27,147 bases of DNA, taken from the IMG/VR virus record IMGVR_UViG_3300032058_000131, positions 1 to 27,147 of that record; one strand, given 5' to 3'. Both the position numbers and the translations under genes were made by a program. The notes under the pieces were generated by a model. The model saw nothing but the letters and a program-made list of their open reading frames with translations. It was not told where the DNA came from and did not search any database. This document shows positions 6,761 through 15,700 of this stretch, in pieces (within the stretch, counting starts at the first letter, position 1; each line of letters opens with the position of its first letter). The DNA comes from a virus.

Positions 6761-7146
6761 ACATAAACACCATTGCTGGCGATATACTTACGACCGCATC
6801 TATTGTTTTCAATGTACCTGTTGGTGCTTTTGGTACATATAAAGGTTCAGAAGAAAACGGTTTTATATTGCGTTTAGATGGCTATGCAGCGGAGAAGCGT
6901 CAGATTACCGGAAACGAGTGTTTATTGGCCGTTAATGTTATTTTAACAGGCGTATACAGTGTTCGTATTAATCAGGACATGAACATGTATGGGGTAGAGT
7001 GTGACAAGTCAGTTTCATTTGTCAATGAAGTGATAAAGGCGCCCGGTGTAAGTGAAGTGATGATAAGGGATGTTGAAATTGTTGGTGATGGTGATTTTGC
7101 GGTGTTTACATTTTCATTTGTTGTAAACGGGTTAGTAAATGCGTAA
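6757..7146 (+). CDS. Neck/tail-completion candidate, unknown family
   Basis: This encodes 129 residues, starting at the ATGA overlap with the previous gene and overlapping the next by eight bases. Predicted strands alternate with helices, ending in a strand pair (VEIVGDGDFAVFTFSFVVNG). A helix-loop with LLAVNVILTGVYSVRINQ precedes it. Ending in a two-strand hairpin after a helical middle resembles small tail-terminator proteins (lambda gpU-like) that cap the tail tube, and the position two genes before the tail tube fits. This is synteny-based and not a recognised motif. Confidence 0.4.
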   Translation: MNINTIAGDILTTASIVFNVPVGAFGTYKGSEENGFILRLDGYAAEKRQITGNECLLAVNVILTGVYSVRINQDMNMYGVECDKSVSFVNEVIKAPGVSEVMIRDVEIVGDGDFAVFTFSFVVNGLVNA

Positions 7147-7942
7147 AGCTTTTGTTGACATAAAGATAAACAATAAAGATGCGCGTCAGGCTGCATATCA
7201 CTCAAATGTGAAGAAGAGCGGCCCCAAGAATCAGTTGCGTAATAATTTGCGTGTTATTGGTGTGGCGTTCTGGAATTGGTTGCGGCTTGCAATGCATAAA
7301 GACACTGGCGCGGCAGCTAAATACACAACGATTAGCGTAAACAGTGCTGGTAATAAATATTGGATAAGGTTTGCGCCGCAACGTATAAAACGTGATGAGG
7401 ACCCGAAGCTTCAAGAGGCTATAAGAGAGTATGAGGAGATGAAGGCTAAGGGTATGATTGATGATATACCGAAGATAGTACGCGGTCGTCTTGAGAGTTA
7501 TAAGGAATATGTTGTAGATTACTGGTATATTGCGACTGGTTATGGCGGTGTAAGAGAGGAACTCTTGCGTTTATGGGATGATAGACTGGCTAACGTTATA
7601 TGGCCCCGATGGAGCAGGGACATGTGGGCGCTACAGTGTTGGGAGCTATTTGGTGGTGGTGACAGAAAAGAATCTATAAAACTTGCTGCTGCGGCCCTAA
7701 ATCTTCCGCAAAAGGTTTATGTACCGAAGTATTACCCGACGAAAGACCCGGAAAAAATTCTGAAGCTGTTACGCAGGAAGAAGTATTTCCAGATAATTAG
7801 TAAGCGTCTTGAGGACAGAAAAGTACAGTGGGAACACAGAAGGGCTACAAGAGCAAGATTAAACAGAATGATTCGGGCGGACAGCAAATATGCGACACCG
7901 CAATTAAGGAAGAGAATGGTTAGGTCTATAATCAATGTATAA
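7139..7942 (+). CDS. Basic protein between neck genes and tail tube, unknown function
   Basis: This encodes 267 residues from ATG 7139. It is strongly basic, with Lys/Arg clusters at both ends (PEKILKLLRRKKYF; QWEHRRATRARLNRM), and its middle is rich in Trp (DRLANVIWPRWSRDMW, CWEL). The N-terminal third has the strands AKYTTISVNSAGNKYWIRF. It sits where tail-completion or head-closure proteins are normally found but is longer than the usual 100-150 residues, which suggests an added domain. Strong positive charge could mean contact with packaged DNA at the neck, but that is inference. No family is recognised. Confidence 0.4.
   Translation: MRKAFVDIKINNKDARQAAYHSNVKKSGPKNQLRNNLRVIGVAFWNWLRLAMHKDTGAAAKYTTISVNSAGNKYWIRFAPQRIKRDEDPKLQEAIREYEEMKAKGMIDDIPKIVRGRLESYKEYVVDYWYIATGYGGVREELLRLWDDRLANVIWPRWSRDMWALQCWELFGGGDRKESIKLAAAALNLPQKVYVPKYYPTKDPEKILKLLRRKKYFQIISKRLEDRKVQWEHRRATRARLNRMIRADSKYATPQLRKRMVRSIINV
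7904..7932 (+). promoter_or_regulatory. Possible promoter before the tail-tube gene
   Basis: A perfect TATAAT at 7927-7932 lies 17 bases downstream of TTAAGG (7904-7909), only a 3/6 match to the -35 consensus. It would give a leader of about 19 bases into AGGAGG and the tail-tube ATG, a highly expressed gene. It lies within the end of the preceding coding region, so chance occurrence is quite possible. Confidence 0.25.
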
Positions 7943-7957
7943 ACAGGAGGTTTAAAT

Positions 7958-8470
7958 ATGTCTTTGCCTACACCTACAGGAACAATTCTGTATTACAGCA
8001 CCAATGGCACCGATTGGACGGCATTCGGTTGTGTGACCAATATCTCGTATAAAGAGAGCACGAAAACGAGTGAAGTTGATCTTATCAATAACGACACTTC
8101 ACAATGGTCGGGAACGACTGTAACAAGTCGAACCAGAAGCTTTGAGGTTTCCGGGCTGTTTAAAAACACGGGACCGAATGGTGGTGTTATTTCCGGTTCC
8201 ACGCTGACGGGGACAAACAATACGGTTCCCAGCTCCGGTATGTCGGGAGCCGAGGGTGTATTTAAGGTTGGTCAGAAATATCGGCTTGCGCTTGCTTTGC
8301 CCGTTACTGATACGAACTACACCGTCATTCGTTTTACGCGTGACGATGGTGAGGTTGCTACCGGTAACGAATTGCGGTTTGTGGTAACCGACCGAAACAT
8401 CACGTTCAGCGGTACTGAGCCGGTTAGCTTTACTATTACGTTTGCCATTGATGCGGGTAGCCTGTGCTAA
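7958..8470 (+). CDS. Major tail tube protein
   Basis: This subunit polymerises into the non-contractile tail tube. The 170 residues are almost all beta strand with Ser/Thr/Gly/Asn loops. It opens with PTGTILYYSTNGTDWTAFG, then NISYKESTKTSEVDLINN, a strand-turn pattern typical of siphovirus tail tubes (lambda gpV N-terminal domain-like). It ends in strands NITFSGTEPVSFTITFAID. It has the strongest ribosome site of the block, AGGAGG ending about seven bases before ATG, as expected for an abundant structural protein. The chaperone pair and tape measure directly downstream confirm the position. No C-terminal Ig-like domain is present. Confidence 0.82.
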   Translation: MSLPTPTGTILYYSTNGTDWTAFGCVTNISYKESTKTSEVDLINNDTSQWSGTTVTSRTRSFEVSGLFKNTGPNGGVISGSTLTGTNNTVPSSGMSGAEGVFKVGQKYRLALALPVTDTNYTVIRFTRDDGEVATGNELRFVVTDRNITFSGTEPVSFTITFAIDAGSLC

Positions 8471-8487
8471 TTGATGGAGTGCTAAAT

Positions 8488-8784
8488 ATGTTTATCAGCA
8501 CATCTGAAAGTAGCGTATTTACAGGGAAATATATTAAGCAGTTGACCATGCGTCAACTACTGAATATTACGGATGCGAAGAAGGCGGACGCCGGTTATAA
8601 TCAGGTGGCTGAAATGGTGTATTTGAGTTATTTCAATGATGCTGCCTGCACCCAACGCATGTTTAACAATGGTGGTGATGCTTTAGATGCATTGCCGCCC
8701 AATATGTTCAATGCGGCCGTGAATGAAGTGATGGTGTTTAACGGAATCTCGGAGGGTAACACTGAAACTGAAAACCCTACCTGA
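8488..8784 (+). CDS. Tail assembly chaperone, short form (gpG-like)
   Basis: This encodes 98 residues from ATG 8488. That start is chosen over an in-frame GTG at 8464 because GGAG at 8476-8479 is eight bases upstream. It begins MFISTSESSVFTGKYIKQLTMRQLLNI and has a helical middle. Proteins at this point, directly before the tape measure, bind the tape measure and recruit tube subunits (lambda G). The zero frame ends in TGA at 8782-8784, just after the A AAC CCT heptamer. A fraction of ribosomes should slip and make the longer form. Identity rests on position, size and the frameshift geometry. Confidence 0.75.
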   Translation: MFISTSESSVFTGKYIKQLTMRQLLNITDAKKADAGYNQVAEMVYLSYFNDAACTQRMFNNGGDALDALPPNMFNAAVNEVMVFNGISEGNTETENPT

Positions 8785-9062
8785 TATTGATAAGGGACGG
8801 CATTGATGCTGATATACCTGTGAATGTTGCCAATGATATATTGCGAAGTTATAGAAGCGACCCGCCTACAAGATACCGTGTTGAGTTCTGGTTATCTTTG
8901 ATTGCGAAGATGATATACAGCGCATTGGGGGGTAAGGGTGAAATGCCGACGCCCCCTTGGTGGACTAAAGAGGAAAAGAAGGCTGACATTGATGCGGTTG
9001 TTGCCGGGCTTAAAATGCTTGGTATAGGTGTTACGATGGGGGATTTTACAGATGCCGAATGA
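8488..9062 (+). CDS. Tail assembly chaperone, -1 frameshift fusion (gpGT-like)
   Basis: Reading 8488-8778 in the first frame and continuing at 8778 in the -1 frame to TGA 9060-9062 gives a 191-residue fusion joined as ETENP/YLILIRDG. The -1 frame (8772-9062) has no ATG near its beginning, no ribosome-binding site before the TTG at 8787, and is blocked upstream by TGA at 8769-8771. Its 94 codons are therefore best explained as the frameshift extension. In lambda, G and GT share this arrangement and both are needed for tail assembly; the T part recruits the tail-tube protein. The end overlaps the tape-measure start by 11 bases. Confidence 0.8.
8772..8778 (+). other. -1 ribosomal frameshift slippery heptamer A AAC CCT
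   Basis: In the chaperone reading frame the heptamer reads A AAC CCT and fits X XXY YYZ exactly (X=A, Y=C, Z=T). After slipping by -1, the tRNAs re-pair on AAA and CCC. The slip has to occur between the -1 frame stop at 8769-8771 and the zero-frame stop at 8782-8784, and the heptamer lies inside that 13-base window. No clear downstream stem or pseudoknot was found by eye. Confidence 0.8.
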
Positions 9063-11304
9063 AATAACACTTGGGTTAAATACGGGGCCAGCCGAATCTG
9101 CTCTTGACAGATTTTCTGGTAAGTTCCGTGCGTTTGCCGGTGGGCTTGGAAGGGCTGCTGACAGCACGAGTGTTATTTCTCAGGCTATGTCAAGGCTCCG
9201 CTCGACGCTTATCAGTTTTGCTGGTGTATATGCATTCACATCTGAAATGCAGAAGATTGACAGCCTAAGAAAATCGGCTGAAGCGCTTGGTGTTTCATTT
9301 GAGAAGCTACAGCAGTATTCGCGCGCCGGCGTGGTTTCGGGTATAGGTAATGTCGAGGGTATTCTTGCCCGGGGCGCCGCGTTTCTTGAGAGGTTGAGGG
9401 CTGGGGAGGAAGACGCAAAAAAGATTGGTCGAGCTCTTGGCGTTGGTGCTGCAAGCGGTATTGAAGACCTTATTCGTGCTGTTTCCTCATCACCCAATAG
9501 AATGATGTATCAGCGTTCTATCTTTGGGCGTGGCCTTGGCGCAAGAGACATAGGAAAGCTTCTGGAAAATGTTGGTGGTGTGAATATAAGTGAAGAATTT
9601 GCCAGATCGATAGAGCAATTTAGAGACTCTGTTTTGCTGTTTCGTGAAACAATTATACGCGATTTGTTGAATGTTGTGCAGCCGCTGTTTTCGCGTGTGA
9701 ACAAAGTTCTTTCCAATGATAAATTGAAATATGCCGCATTTGCTGGTCTTGGTTACTTTGGCTTAATGGGTACGGCTAAGTATTGGCGAAGATTGGTGCC
9801 ACCGGTGCAGAAGGGAGAGTATGGAGGGGCGTTGGCGTTCGGCGAAAAGCTTGTGATGTATCCTCTTGAGAGATTTTTATCTGGAAACCCGCCCTATTCT
9901 TGGGGTGGATATGAATATGTTCGCAATTACAGGAGTTTGAAGAAAGCGCTTAATATACTGAAGGCGACCGGTTTCAGTGAAGATTTTATTGACCGGTTTT
10001 TGAGGACAGTCAACAAGAGTGCTGTGCTGTCGTTTCTTGCGCCAGCGGCTGCTGTTTTTCTTCGCGGTATTGATAAAATTGCAGATGATTTAAAAACCGC
10101 ATCGAGATTGCTTCTTTCCCCAATTGTCAGCATACCGGTGGCGGTTGGGTCTTTCTCGTATGCATTTTATGAGGTGTACCGTTATCGCCTTATAAACATG
10201 CGGTCTATTATGGATAAAATCAGGGGTGGTTTTGAGAAAATAACAAATGCGCTCTCCGTGTTTTCCGGTTTGCTGGATATATTTTCGGAGCCGTTTGTTG
10301 TTGGGTTTAATAAGATTACCGAAAAGATTAAGTCTGTATTGGCTTCCGTTTTTAAGGGGTTTGATTTCAGCGCCGCGTTTGGCGAGATGGAAGCGCCAAG
10401 CATAGCGAAGGGAAACAGGTTAGCAATTGTCAACAAACAATTCAACAGCTTTATCGATGCATTTAATAAGCTTACGGAAAATCTGGAGCCGTTCGATGAA
10501 GCACTGAGGAACATACCGGATTTAAAGCAGAAGGCAACGATAAACACATTTTCTTTAAACAGTCTTCTTGATAATATCAACCGCCTGCTTGATTTTTACA
10601 ATCAGATTGAGCGGGGCTTGTTGACACCGGAGCAGCAGGATTCGCTTGATAACGCTGTCGAGAGTTTGATTAAACAAAGGGAAGCAGTAGAAAATGCGTT
10701 GAAGGCAATAGATACCGGCGTATATTACAAGGTGTTACTTCGCAATATACACAAGGTTGATGTTGATGAAATAAAAGGCCCGCAAGAAATTCTTGATGCA
10801 TATAATGATGCGATAGGCGTGCTGAATAAGGTATTCGAGAAGGGACTCATCAGTGAAGGTGCATACTCCGCTGCGGCAAGGGAGATATGGGAAAAGTATT
10901 CACAAATGTGGGACAATCTTCCGGAAAACGTAGACATGAAGAAGGCACAGGAAGAATGGGATAATATGCAGAAGGCAATTCAGGAACAATGGGAAAGTCT
11001 TATGGGTTCAGCGCGCAATGTTATTGAGTCCGTAGACCCGATTGAGCGTTTCAAGGGGCGTGTTTACGATGCTGTGAAGGCTTTCATAAATGGGCTGATT
11101 GATGAAGATATTCTGATGCAATATGCATCGAATGAGTATCGTGATATATTCAGGTCTGGTGAAGGTGCAACGTCTGCACTGGTTGGTCAGCAGGGTGTAA
11201 CGTCATATTTTGCGAATGTATTCACGTCGATTCGTGTGCCGATATGGTCAATTCAGCAGCTGCTTCAACAGATAGTTGTGAACGGGGTGTATCTGAAAGG
11301 GTGA
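9052..11304 (+). CDS. Tail tape measure protein
   Basis: This encodes 750 residues from ATG 9052, preceded by GGGGGA at 9038-9043. An in-frame GTG at 9028 is rejected because it has no ribosome site. The protein sets tail length and is ejected with DNA. It begins with a typical tape-measure N terminus (GLNTGPAESALDRFSGKFR), followed by long Ala/Leu/Lys/Glu helices, a hydrophobic central region around LAPAAAVFLRGI and LLLSPIVSIPVAVGSF, and a helical C-terminal half with repeated acidic-basic helices (TPEQQDSLDNAVESLIKQ). At the usual about 0.15 nm per residue the tail would be around 110 nm. No lytic transglycosylase or peptidase motif was seen. Confidence 0.88.
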   Translation: MPNEITLGLNTGPAESALDRFSGKFRAFAGGLGRAADSTSVISQAMSRLRSTLISFAGVYAFTSEMQKIDSLRKSAEALGVSFEKLQQYSRAGVVSGIGNVEGILARGAAFLERLRAGEEDAKKIGRALGVGAASGIEDLIRAVSSSPNRMMYQRSIFGRGLGARDIGKLLENVGGVNISEEFARSIEQFRDSVLLFRETIIRDLLNVVQPLFSRVNKVLSNDKLKYAAFAGLGYFGLMGTAKYWRRLVPPVQKGEYGGALAFGEKLVMYPLERFLSGNPPYSWGGYEYVRNYRSLKKALNILKATGFSEDFIDRFLRTVNKSAVLSFLAPAAAVFLRGIDKIADDLKTASRLLLSPIVSIPVAVGSFSYAFYEVYRYRLINMRSIMDKIRGGFEKITNALSVFSGLLDIFSEPFVVGFNKITEKIKSVLASVFKGFDFSAAFGEMEAPSIAKGNRLAIVNKQFNSFIDAFNKLTENLEPFDEALRNIPDLKQKATINTFSLNSLLDNINRLLDFYNQIERGLLTPEQQDSLDNAVESLIKQREAVENALKAIDTGVYYKVLLRNIHKVDVDEIKGPQEILDAYNDAIGVLNKVFEKGLISEGAYSAAAREIWEKYSQMWDNLPENVDMKKAQEEWDNMQKAIQEQWESLMGSARNVIESVDPIERFKGRVYDAVKAFINGLIDEDILMQYASNEYRDIFRSGEGATSALVGQQGVTSYFANVFTSIRVPIWSIQQLLQQIVVNGVYLKG

Positions 11305-11308
11305 TGCC

Positions 11309-12379
11309 GTGTCTCGATATATTGATCTCTCTAAGGTTGAAATTCTCTTTCAGGGTGAATCGATGTCGATTGGTACGGCGTCGACAGCTGAGCGAAGATA
11401 TATGATAAAAATAGATAAGAGTGCATTCACAAACGAGATCACAAACAAGAGTGTGTTGCGAATAGAGCACAATGTTAACAATATAACGATAAGACTTTCA
11501 CCTATTGAGATGTTTTATCTTGCCGGGTTAGCTAAAAGCATACAGGATTCCATACAAAGCTCAAATTACAACATATTTAAGACGATACCATATTCAAGGT
11601 TTTACTACAGCGGGTTAAGTCAATCGTTGTATGATGGTTCTATCTTCAATCTTGCGTATTCATACTGTGGTTTTATTGGTACACCGTATTCGTTAAACAG
11701 AATGGATTTACGGTGTTCTAATGTTGATGTTCGATTTATTGATGAAGTATGTATTCTGACGCTTGGTTATTCATTCTTTGGTATGGTACCGTCGAATAAG
11801 TTTGCAACATTCATAATGCCGTATGGTAATGCGCAAAGATATCCAAGCGTATACAGATTCAAGGCCGATGGTGGTGTTGAGCTGAACACGGTTACATATT
11901 CAGGAGACACACAGGTTGCAGAATTGCCGGAAACGTATGGAAGCGAATGCAGGTATAGGGTGCTTGTTATTAATCCGGTGTATCCGGCATATTACCAGTC
12001 TTTTCTTGGTACGGTAAATAATGCGCCCATAAATTGGCTGGATGTTGGTGCTATTATTGGTGAACCGGCCGAACAGGCTGCTGGTCTTATGATTGATAAC
12101 TACAACGTTTCAGTTATTCCGACTGTTTATCCGGTGTATACGGGCTTATGGCCGCCTACCAGCACGACGCTTACATTTCAACCGTCGTATCTATTTCTGC
12201 ATGAATTGGGCGTTGTTGGATATAGAAACAATTCTCTTTCCGCTGACGCTGGGTTCAGGCGGCCGGTGGTTTATGTTAACCCTGAAACCGGTAAGCCGCC
12301 GGAAGACATTACGGTGGGTAATGGCATAGAACAGGCGCTTATTGCGAAACCGGCTGACTGGAGTTTTCTGGCGCAATGA
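11309..12379 (+). CDS. Tail-tip (distal tail/hub region) protein, unknown family
   Basis: This encodes 356 residues starting with GTG 11309, with AAAGGG at 11296-11301 seven bases upstream. It is the first gene after the tape measure, where siphoviruses encode the distal tail protein (Dit-like) or minor tail protein M. The protein is beta-rich with many aromatic residues (FKTIPYSRFYYSGLSQ; YSYCGFIGTPYS; VLVINPVYPAYYQSF) and has no enzyme motif. Its stop overlaps the next ATG as ATGA. A baseplate/tip role is inferred from position; the family is not recognisable. Confidence 0.45.
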   Translation: MSRYIDLSKVEILFQGESMSIGTASTAERRYMIKIDKSAFTNEITNKSVLRIEHNVNNITIRLSPIEMFYLAGLAKSIQDSIQSSNYNIFKTIPYSRFYYSGLSQSLYDGSIFNLAYSYCGFIGTPYSLNRMDLRCSNVDVRFIDEVCILTLGYSFFGMVPSNKFATFIMPYGNAQRYPSVYRFKADGGVELNTVTYSGDTQVAELPETYGSECRYRVLVINPVYPAYYQSFLGTVNNAPINWLDVGAIIGEPAEQAAGLMIDNYNVSVIPTVYPVYTGLWPPTSTTLTFQPSYLFLHELGVVGYRNNSLSADAGFRRPVVYVNPETGKPPEDITVGNGIEQALIAKPADWSFLAQ

Positions 12380-12750
12380 TAAACAGGGGTGATTTAATAA
12401 ATCGAGACAAGCTTAACGGGCTTATTTCAGATACCGCAAATAAGACACGTGTTGTTGGTGGTGGTAAGATTCTACCGAACAACAACCCGGCGGTTAATCA
12501 GATTATTGTAAGCGGTGTTGGCGGCGGTGGTGGTGGTATTACCGTCAAATTCGTTGCAAAGTTACCGCCTATAAATACAACATCCAAAACGCCCCGCTTT
12601 GTGTTCTGGTGTTCTGAGGAGACCGGCAACGAGATTCTTGGGGAGCCGGGTACAGGTGATGATCAGGTGTGGGCGTGGTGGCCCAATGCGCCTTATTATG
12701 TACCGGTACAAAGGTACACCATGAAGAGCGGTTTTCCGGAGGTTGCCTGA
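12376..12750 (+). CDS. Small Gly-rich tail-tip protein, unknown
   Basis: This encodes 124 residues, coupled by ATGA to the gene before and by TGATG to the subtilase gene after. The middle has a run of six glycines (SGVGGGGGG) forming a flexible hinge between a polar N-terminal part with Asn/Lys (ILPNNNPAVNQIIV) and a C-terminal part with several Trp and Tyr (DQVWAWWPNAPYYVP). The glycine hinge and aromatic tip suggest a small structural adaptor for the large protein that follows. No family is recognised. Confidence 0.4.
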   Translation: MINRGDLINRDKLNGLISDTANKTRVVGGGKILPNNNPAVNQIIVSGVGGGGGGITVKFVAKLPPINTTSKTPRFVFWCSEETGNEILGEPGTGDDQVWAWWPNAPYYVPVQRYTMKSGFPEVA

Positions 12751-15700
12751 TGTATACGCTGTATATAAAGGGTTACAGAAACACCAGTTTCACGGATGGG
12801 CCGGCGTCTGAAGATGACGCCGTTATTAATCTGGATGCCAAGTTTGCGTCTTTTGATGTAGCTGAAGGCGTTGATGTGCATTATAACTGCTTGGGCCAGT
12901 GTAAGGTTACATGTGAAACAAGGGAGCAGGCTGAGGCTGTTATTGAGTTGTTGCGCGATTATGAAGTGGTTGCCGTTAATCCGGAGGTTAAATTTCAGGT
13001 AAGGGCGCAGGTACCTAATGACCCGTTGTTTGCCCGTCAATGGCATCTGCAAAATCTTGATGCTACCGTTGCGTGGGATTATATTAAACAGCAGGGTATT
13101 TATCGTATTGGTGTTATAGATACAGGGTTCATGAATATACAGGACCTTAATGAGTCCAGACCGTTTATAAGTGTTTTCTATAAGGGTCAGTTATATACGA
13201 ACGTTGTTGGGGCGGGATGTTTTTCTCTCAACAATAATGTTGAGTTTTATACATCAAGGTCCGATGACAGGAACTGGAAAACGTCAGAGGGTGTTTCTGG
13301 GCTATGGTCTGTTCACGGTTCACACGTCGGCGGTATTATAGCCGCAAGGGGCAATAACAATGTAGGTGTTACAGGTGAAATCTGGAATGTTTACAATACA
13401 AGCGCCGGTATATTTCCGATAAAAGCATTTAATTACGGTTATAAGTATCAGACGCCTTACGGCACCCGTTACACGACAACCGGAAGTTTTGATGCTATAT
13501 ATAACGCTATAGATGTTGCTATTGCGCTTGGTTGTCGCGTTGTAAATATGTCTATCGGCGCATGGGTATCCGCTTTATATGGCGGTGCTGAAATCAAGCA
13601 ACTGTTTGAGGAAAAATTCGAAGCAGCATATAATGCCGCTGGCACCGTGTTTGTGATTGCTGCTGGCAACAGCGCGCTGCCGGTGGTGTCGTCCGACCCG
13701 TTCTTTGGTTTGCCGGTATGGGAGCTTCCAGCCGCATGCACACCATCAACGAACAACGTTATTGCGGTTACCGCTGCAAAAAAAGACAATGATATTGCAC
13801 GATACAGCAACTACCACATGAATTTGTGTGATATAGCCGGCTATGGCGGTGCTGGTTATGATGCAGTAGAAGACGACATACTTTCAACAGCGGGTCAGAT
13901 TGGTCTATGTGAAAGGGGTTATGATAAAAGGGTTGTAACCGTACAGGGTGATAATACCCAGTACATGTTTCTTGCCGGTACATCAATGGCCGCTCCGACG
14001 GTAGCCGGGGCCGCAGCGCTTGTTTTAGCTAAATATTACAGTCTTAAAACACAGCACCTTAATGTAGATACTCTTCGCGCAATATTGCGCGGTACATGCA
14101 AGCGACACAACAGAAACCATTTTTTTACGAATAAGGCCGGTGGTATACTGAATCTTCATTATGCCCTTATGGGTGTTACGGAGTACGCAGCCGGTTATAG
14201 CCCACCGTCCCTTGAGGTGTATATTGATGAAGAAAACAACGTTGGTAACCTATGCATCAAAATAACCAACAACGATACGGCCACGCGTCTGTGTATTGTC
14301 CGCGTTGGTGCGGAACGGTTCTGGTGTCCGTATGATGAGACAACAAATGAAGAGCGCAGTATAGGCGATTTTGCACAATTTTTGAACTCTGGTCAGAACA
14401 CGATATTCAGGATACCGCTTGAAGATTTGGGTGACAATTACGATAAGCTGCTTGGTATAACGGCTTACAGCGTTGATGTTAATTATTGGCCCTTCAGATA
14501 TTCATATTGCAATAAACAGCGCTACACAATTAAGGCTGATTGTCCATCTGGTCTTGGCTTACACCCGGGCGTTGATGTTGTTGCCGTAGACCCGCGCGCG
14601 TTCTTCGGTAACGATATACCAGACTATCGTGAATTTGAAAACCTGTTTGATGCAAATGCTATAGTTCGCCTTTACCGTTACGCCCATTGTGTTCTTACTG
14701 CTGCTTACGGGCGTAATTACCCCCCTGCGGGTGGTATCGTATCATTACCTGATGGTGTTGGTGTTGAAATGACGAAATACGTGCTTCGCAAGGACACAAC
14801 ACAAAGGGATATAATGTATGCGCTTGCTTCATTGCATCGGCAATTATACGACGTTGTGAATAATGGTGTATACCGCTATTCAAGTAAGTTCTCACGGGGC
14901 ATGTGGTATTACCCTATTGATGTGGTAGCGTATTATAACACCGGTAAAATAAAACGTAAGCGCTACAGTGACACATTCTTTCTTGGTTATTGTGACATAC
15001 GCGTTGAGAATATGAAGCGTGTAGTGTATCAGATATTCTCCATGTTACGTTCGCTGTCGTGTTTGTTTACAGTGCTGTATAGCGTACAATGTGCAGACTG
15101 TGGTATGGGTTTGTATACAGCCAGATATTGGGGGAAAACACCGCTATCATTTACGAGCCTGATGCCAGTACCGGTTAACGGCAGAAACTTTTCTGACAGC
15201 GGAAGTAATGATATATGGATTGACGGAATACAGCGCAATTATACATGCGACGGGTCGAATCTAGAGTCAAGCACTGAAACCCCACCACGCTATGTTGGTA
15301 TAACACAGAACACAGCTATGGGGCCGTTAACTGACCTTAGGGCGTTTCCTTTTCACCATCAGAATCACGCCCCATATTTCTTTAAGGCTGGGGGTGTAAC
15401 TGTCGGTGATGTAACGTATTATTATTTACCGTGTCATGTAAAAGAGCTGTCTGACTTGGATAATAAAACAGAAAACGACACCGGTGAACCGACGTATACG
15501 CCGCCAAGTGAAAATTCATGGTACAATCTAACATCGTATCTGGCTGGTGTCTCCCATGGCGATAGACCGAAACCGCCAATCGGAAACGGCACCCGCAGAG
15601 CATTTGGAATTTATGATTCATTAAATGACACAGATGATGGGCTATATGCACATTCTAATATTTGGGATGATGTTCGCGATATAGCTGAATCCTATCGTGG

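Noticed and set aside
8779-8850. Pseudoknot or stem downstream of the frameshift site
   Set aside because: No convincing complementary arms were found by eye; many phage sites of this type act without a clear structure.
8787-9062. Independent gene starting at TTG 8787
   Set aside because: No ribosome-binding site precedes it and the slippery heptamer explains its expression as a fusion.
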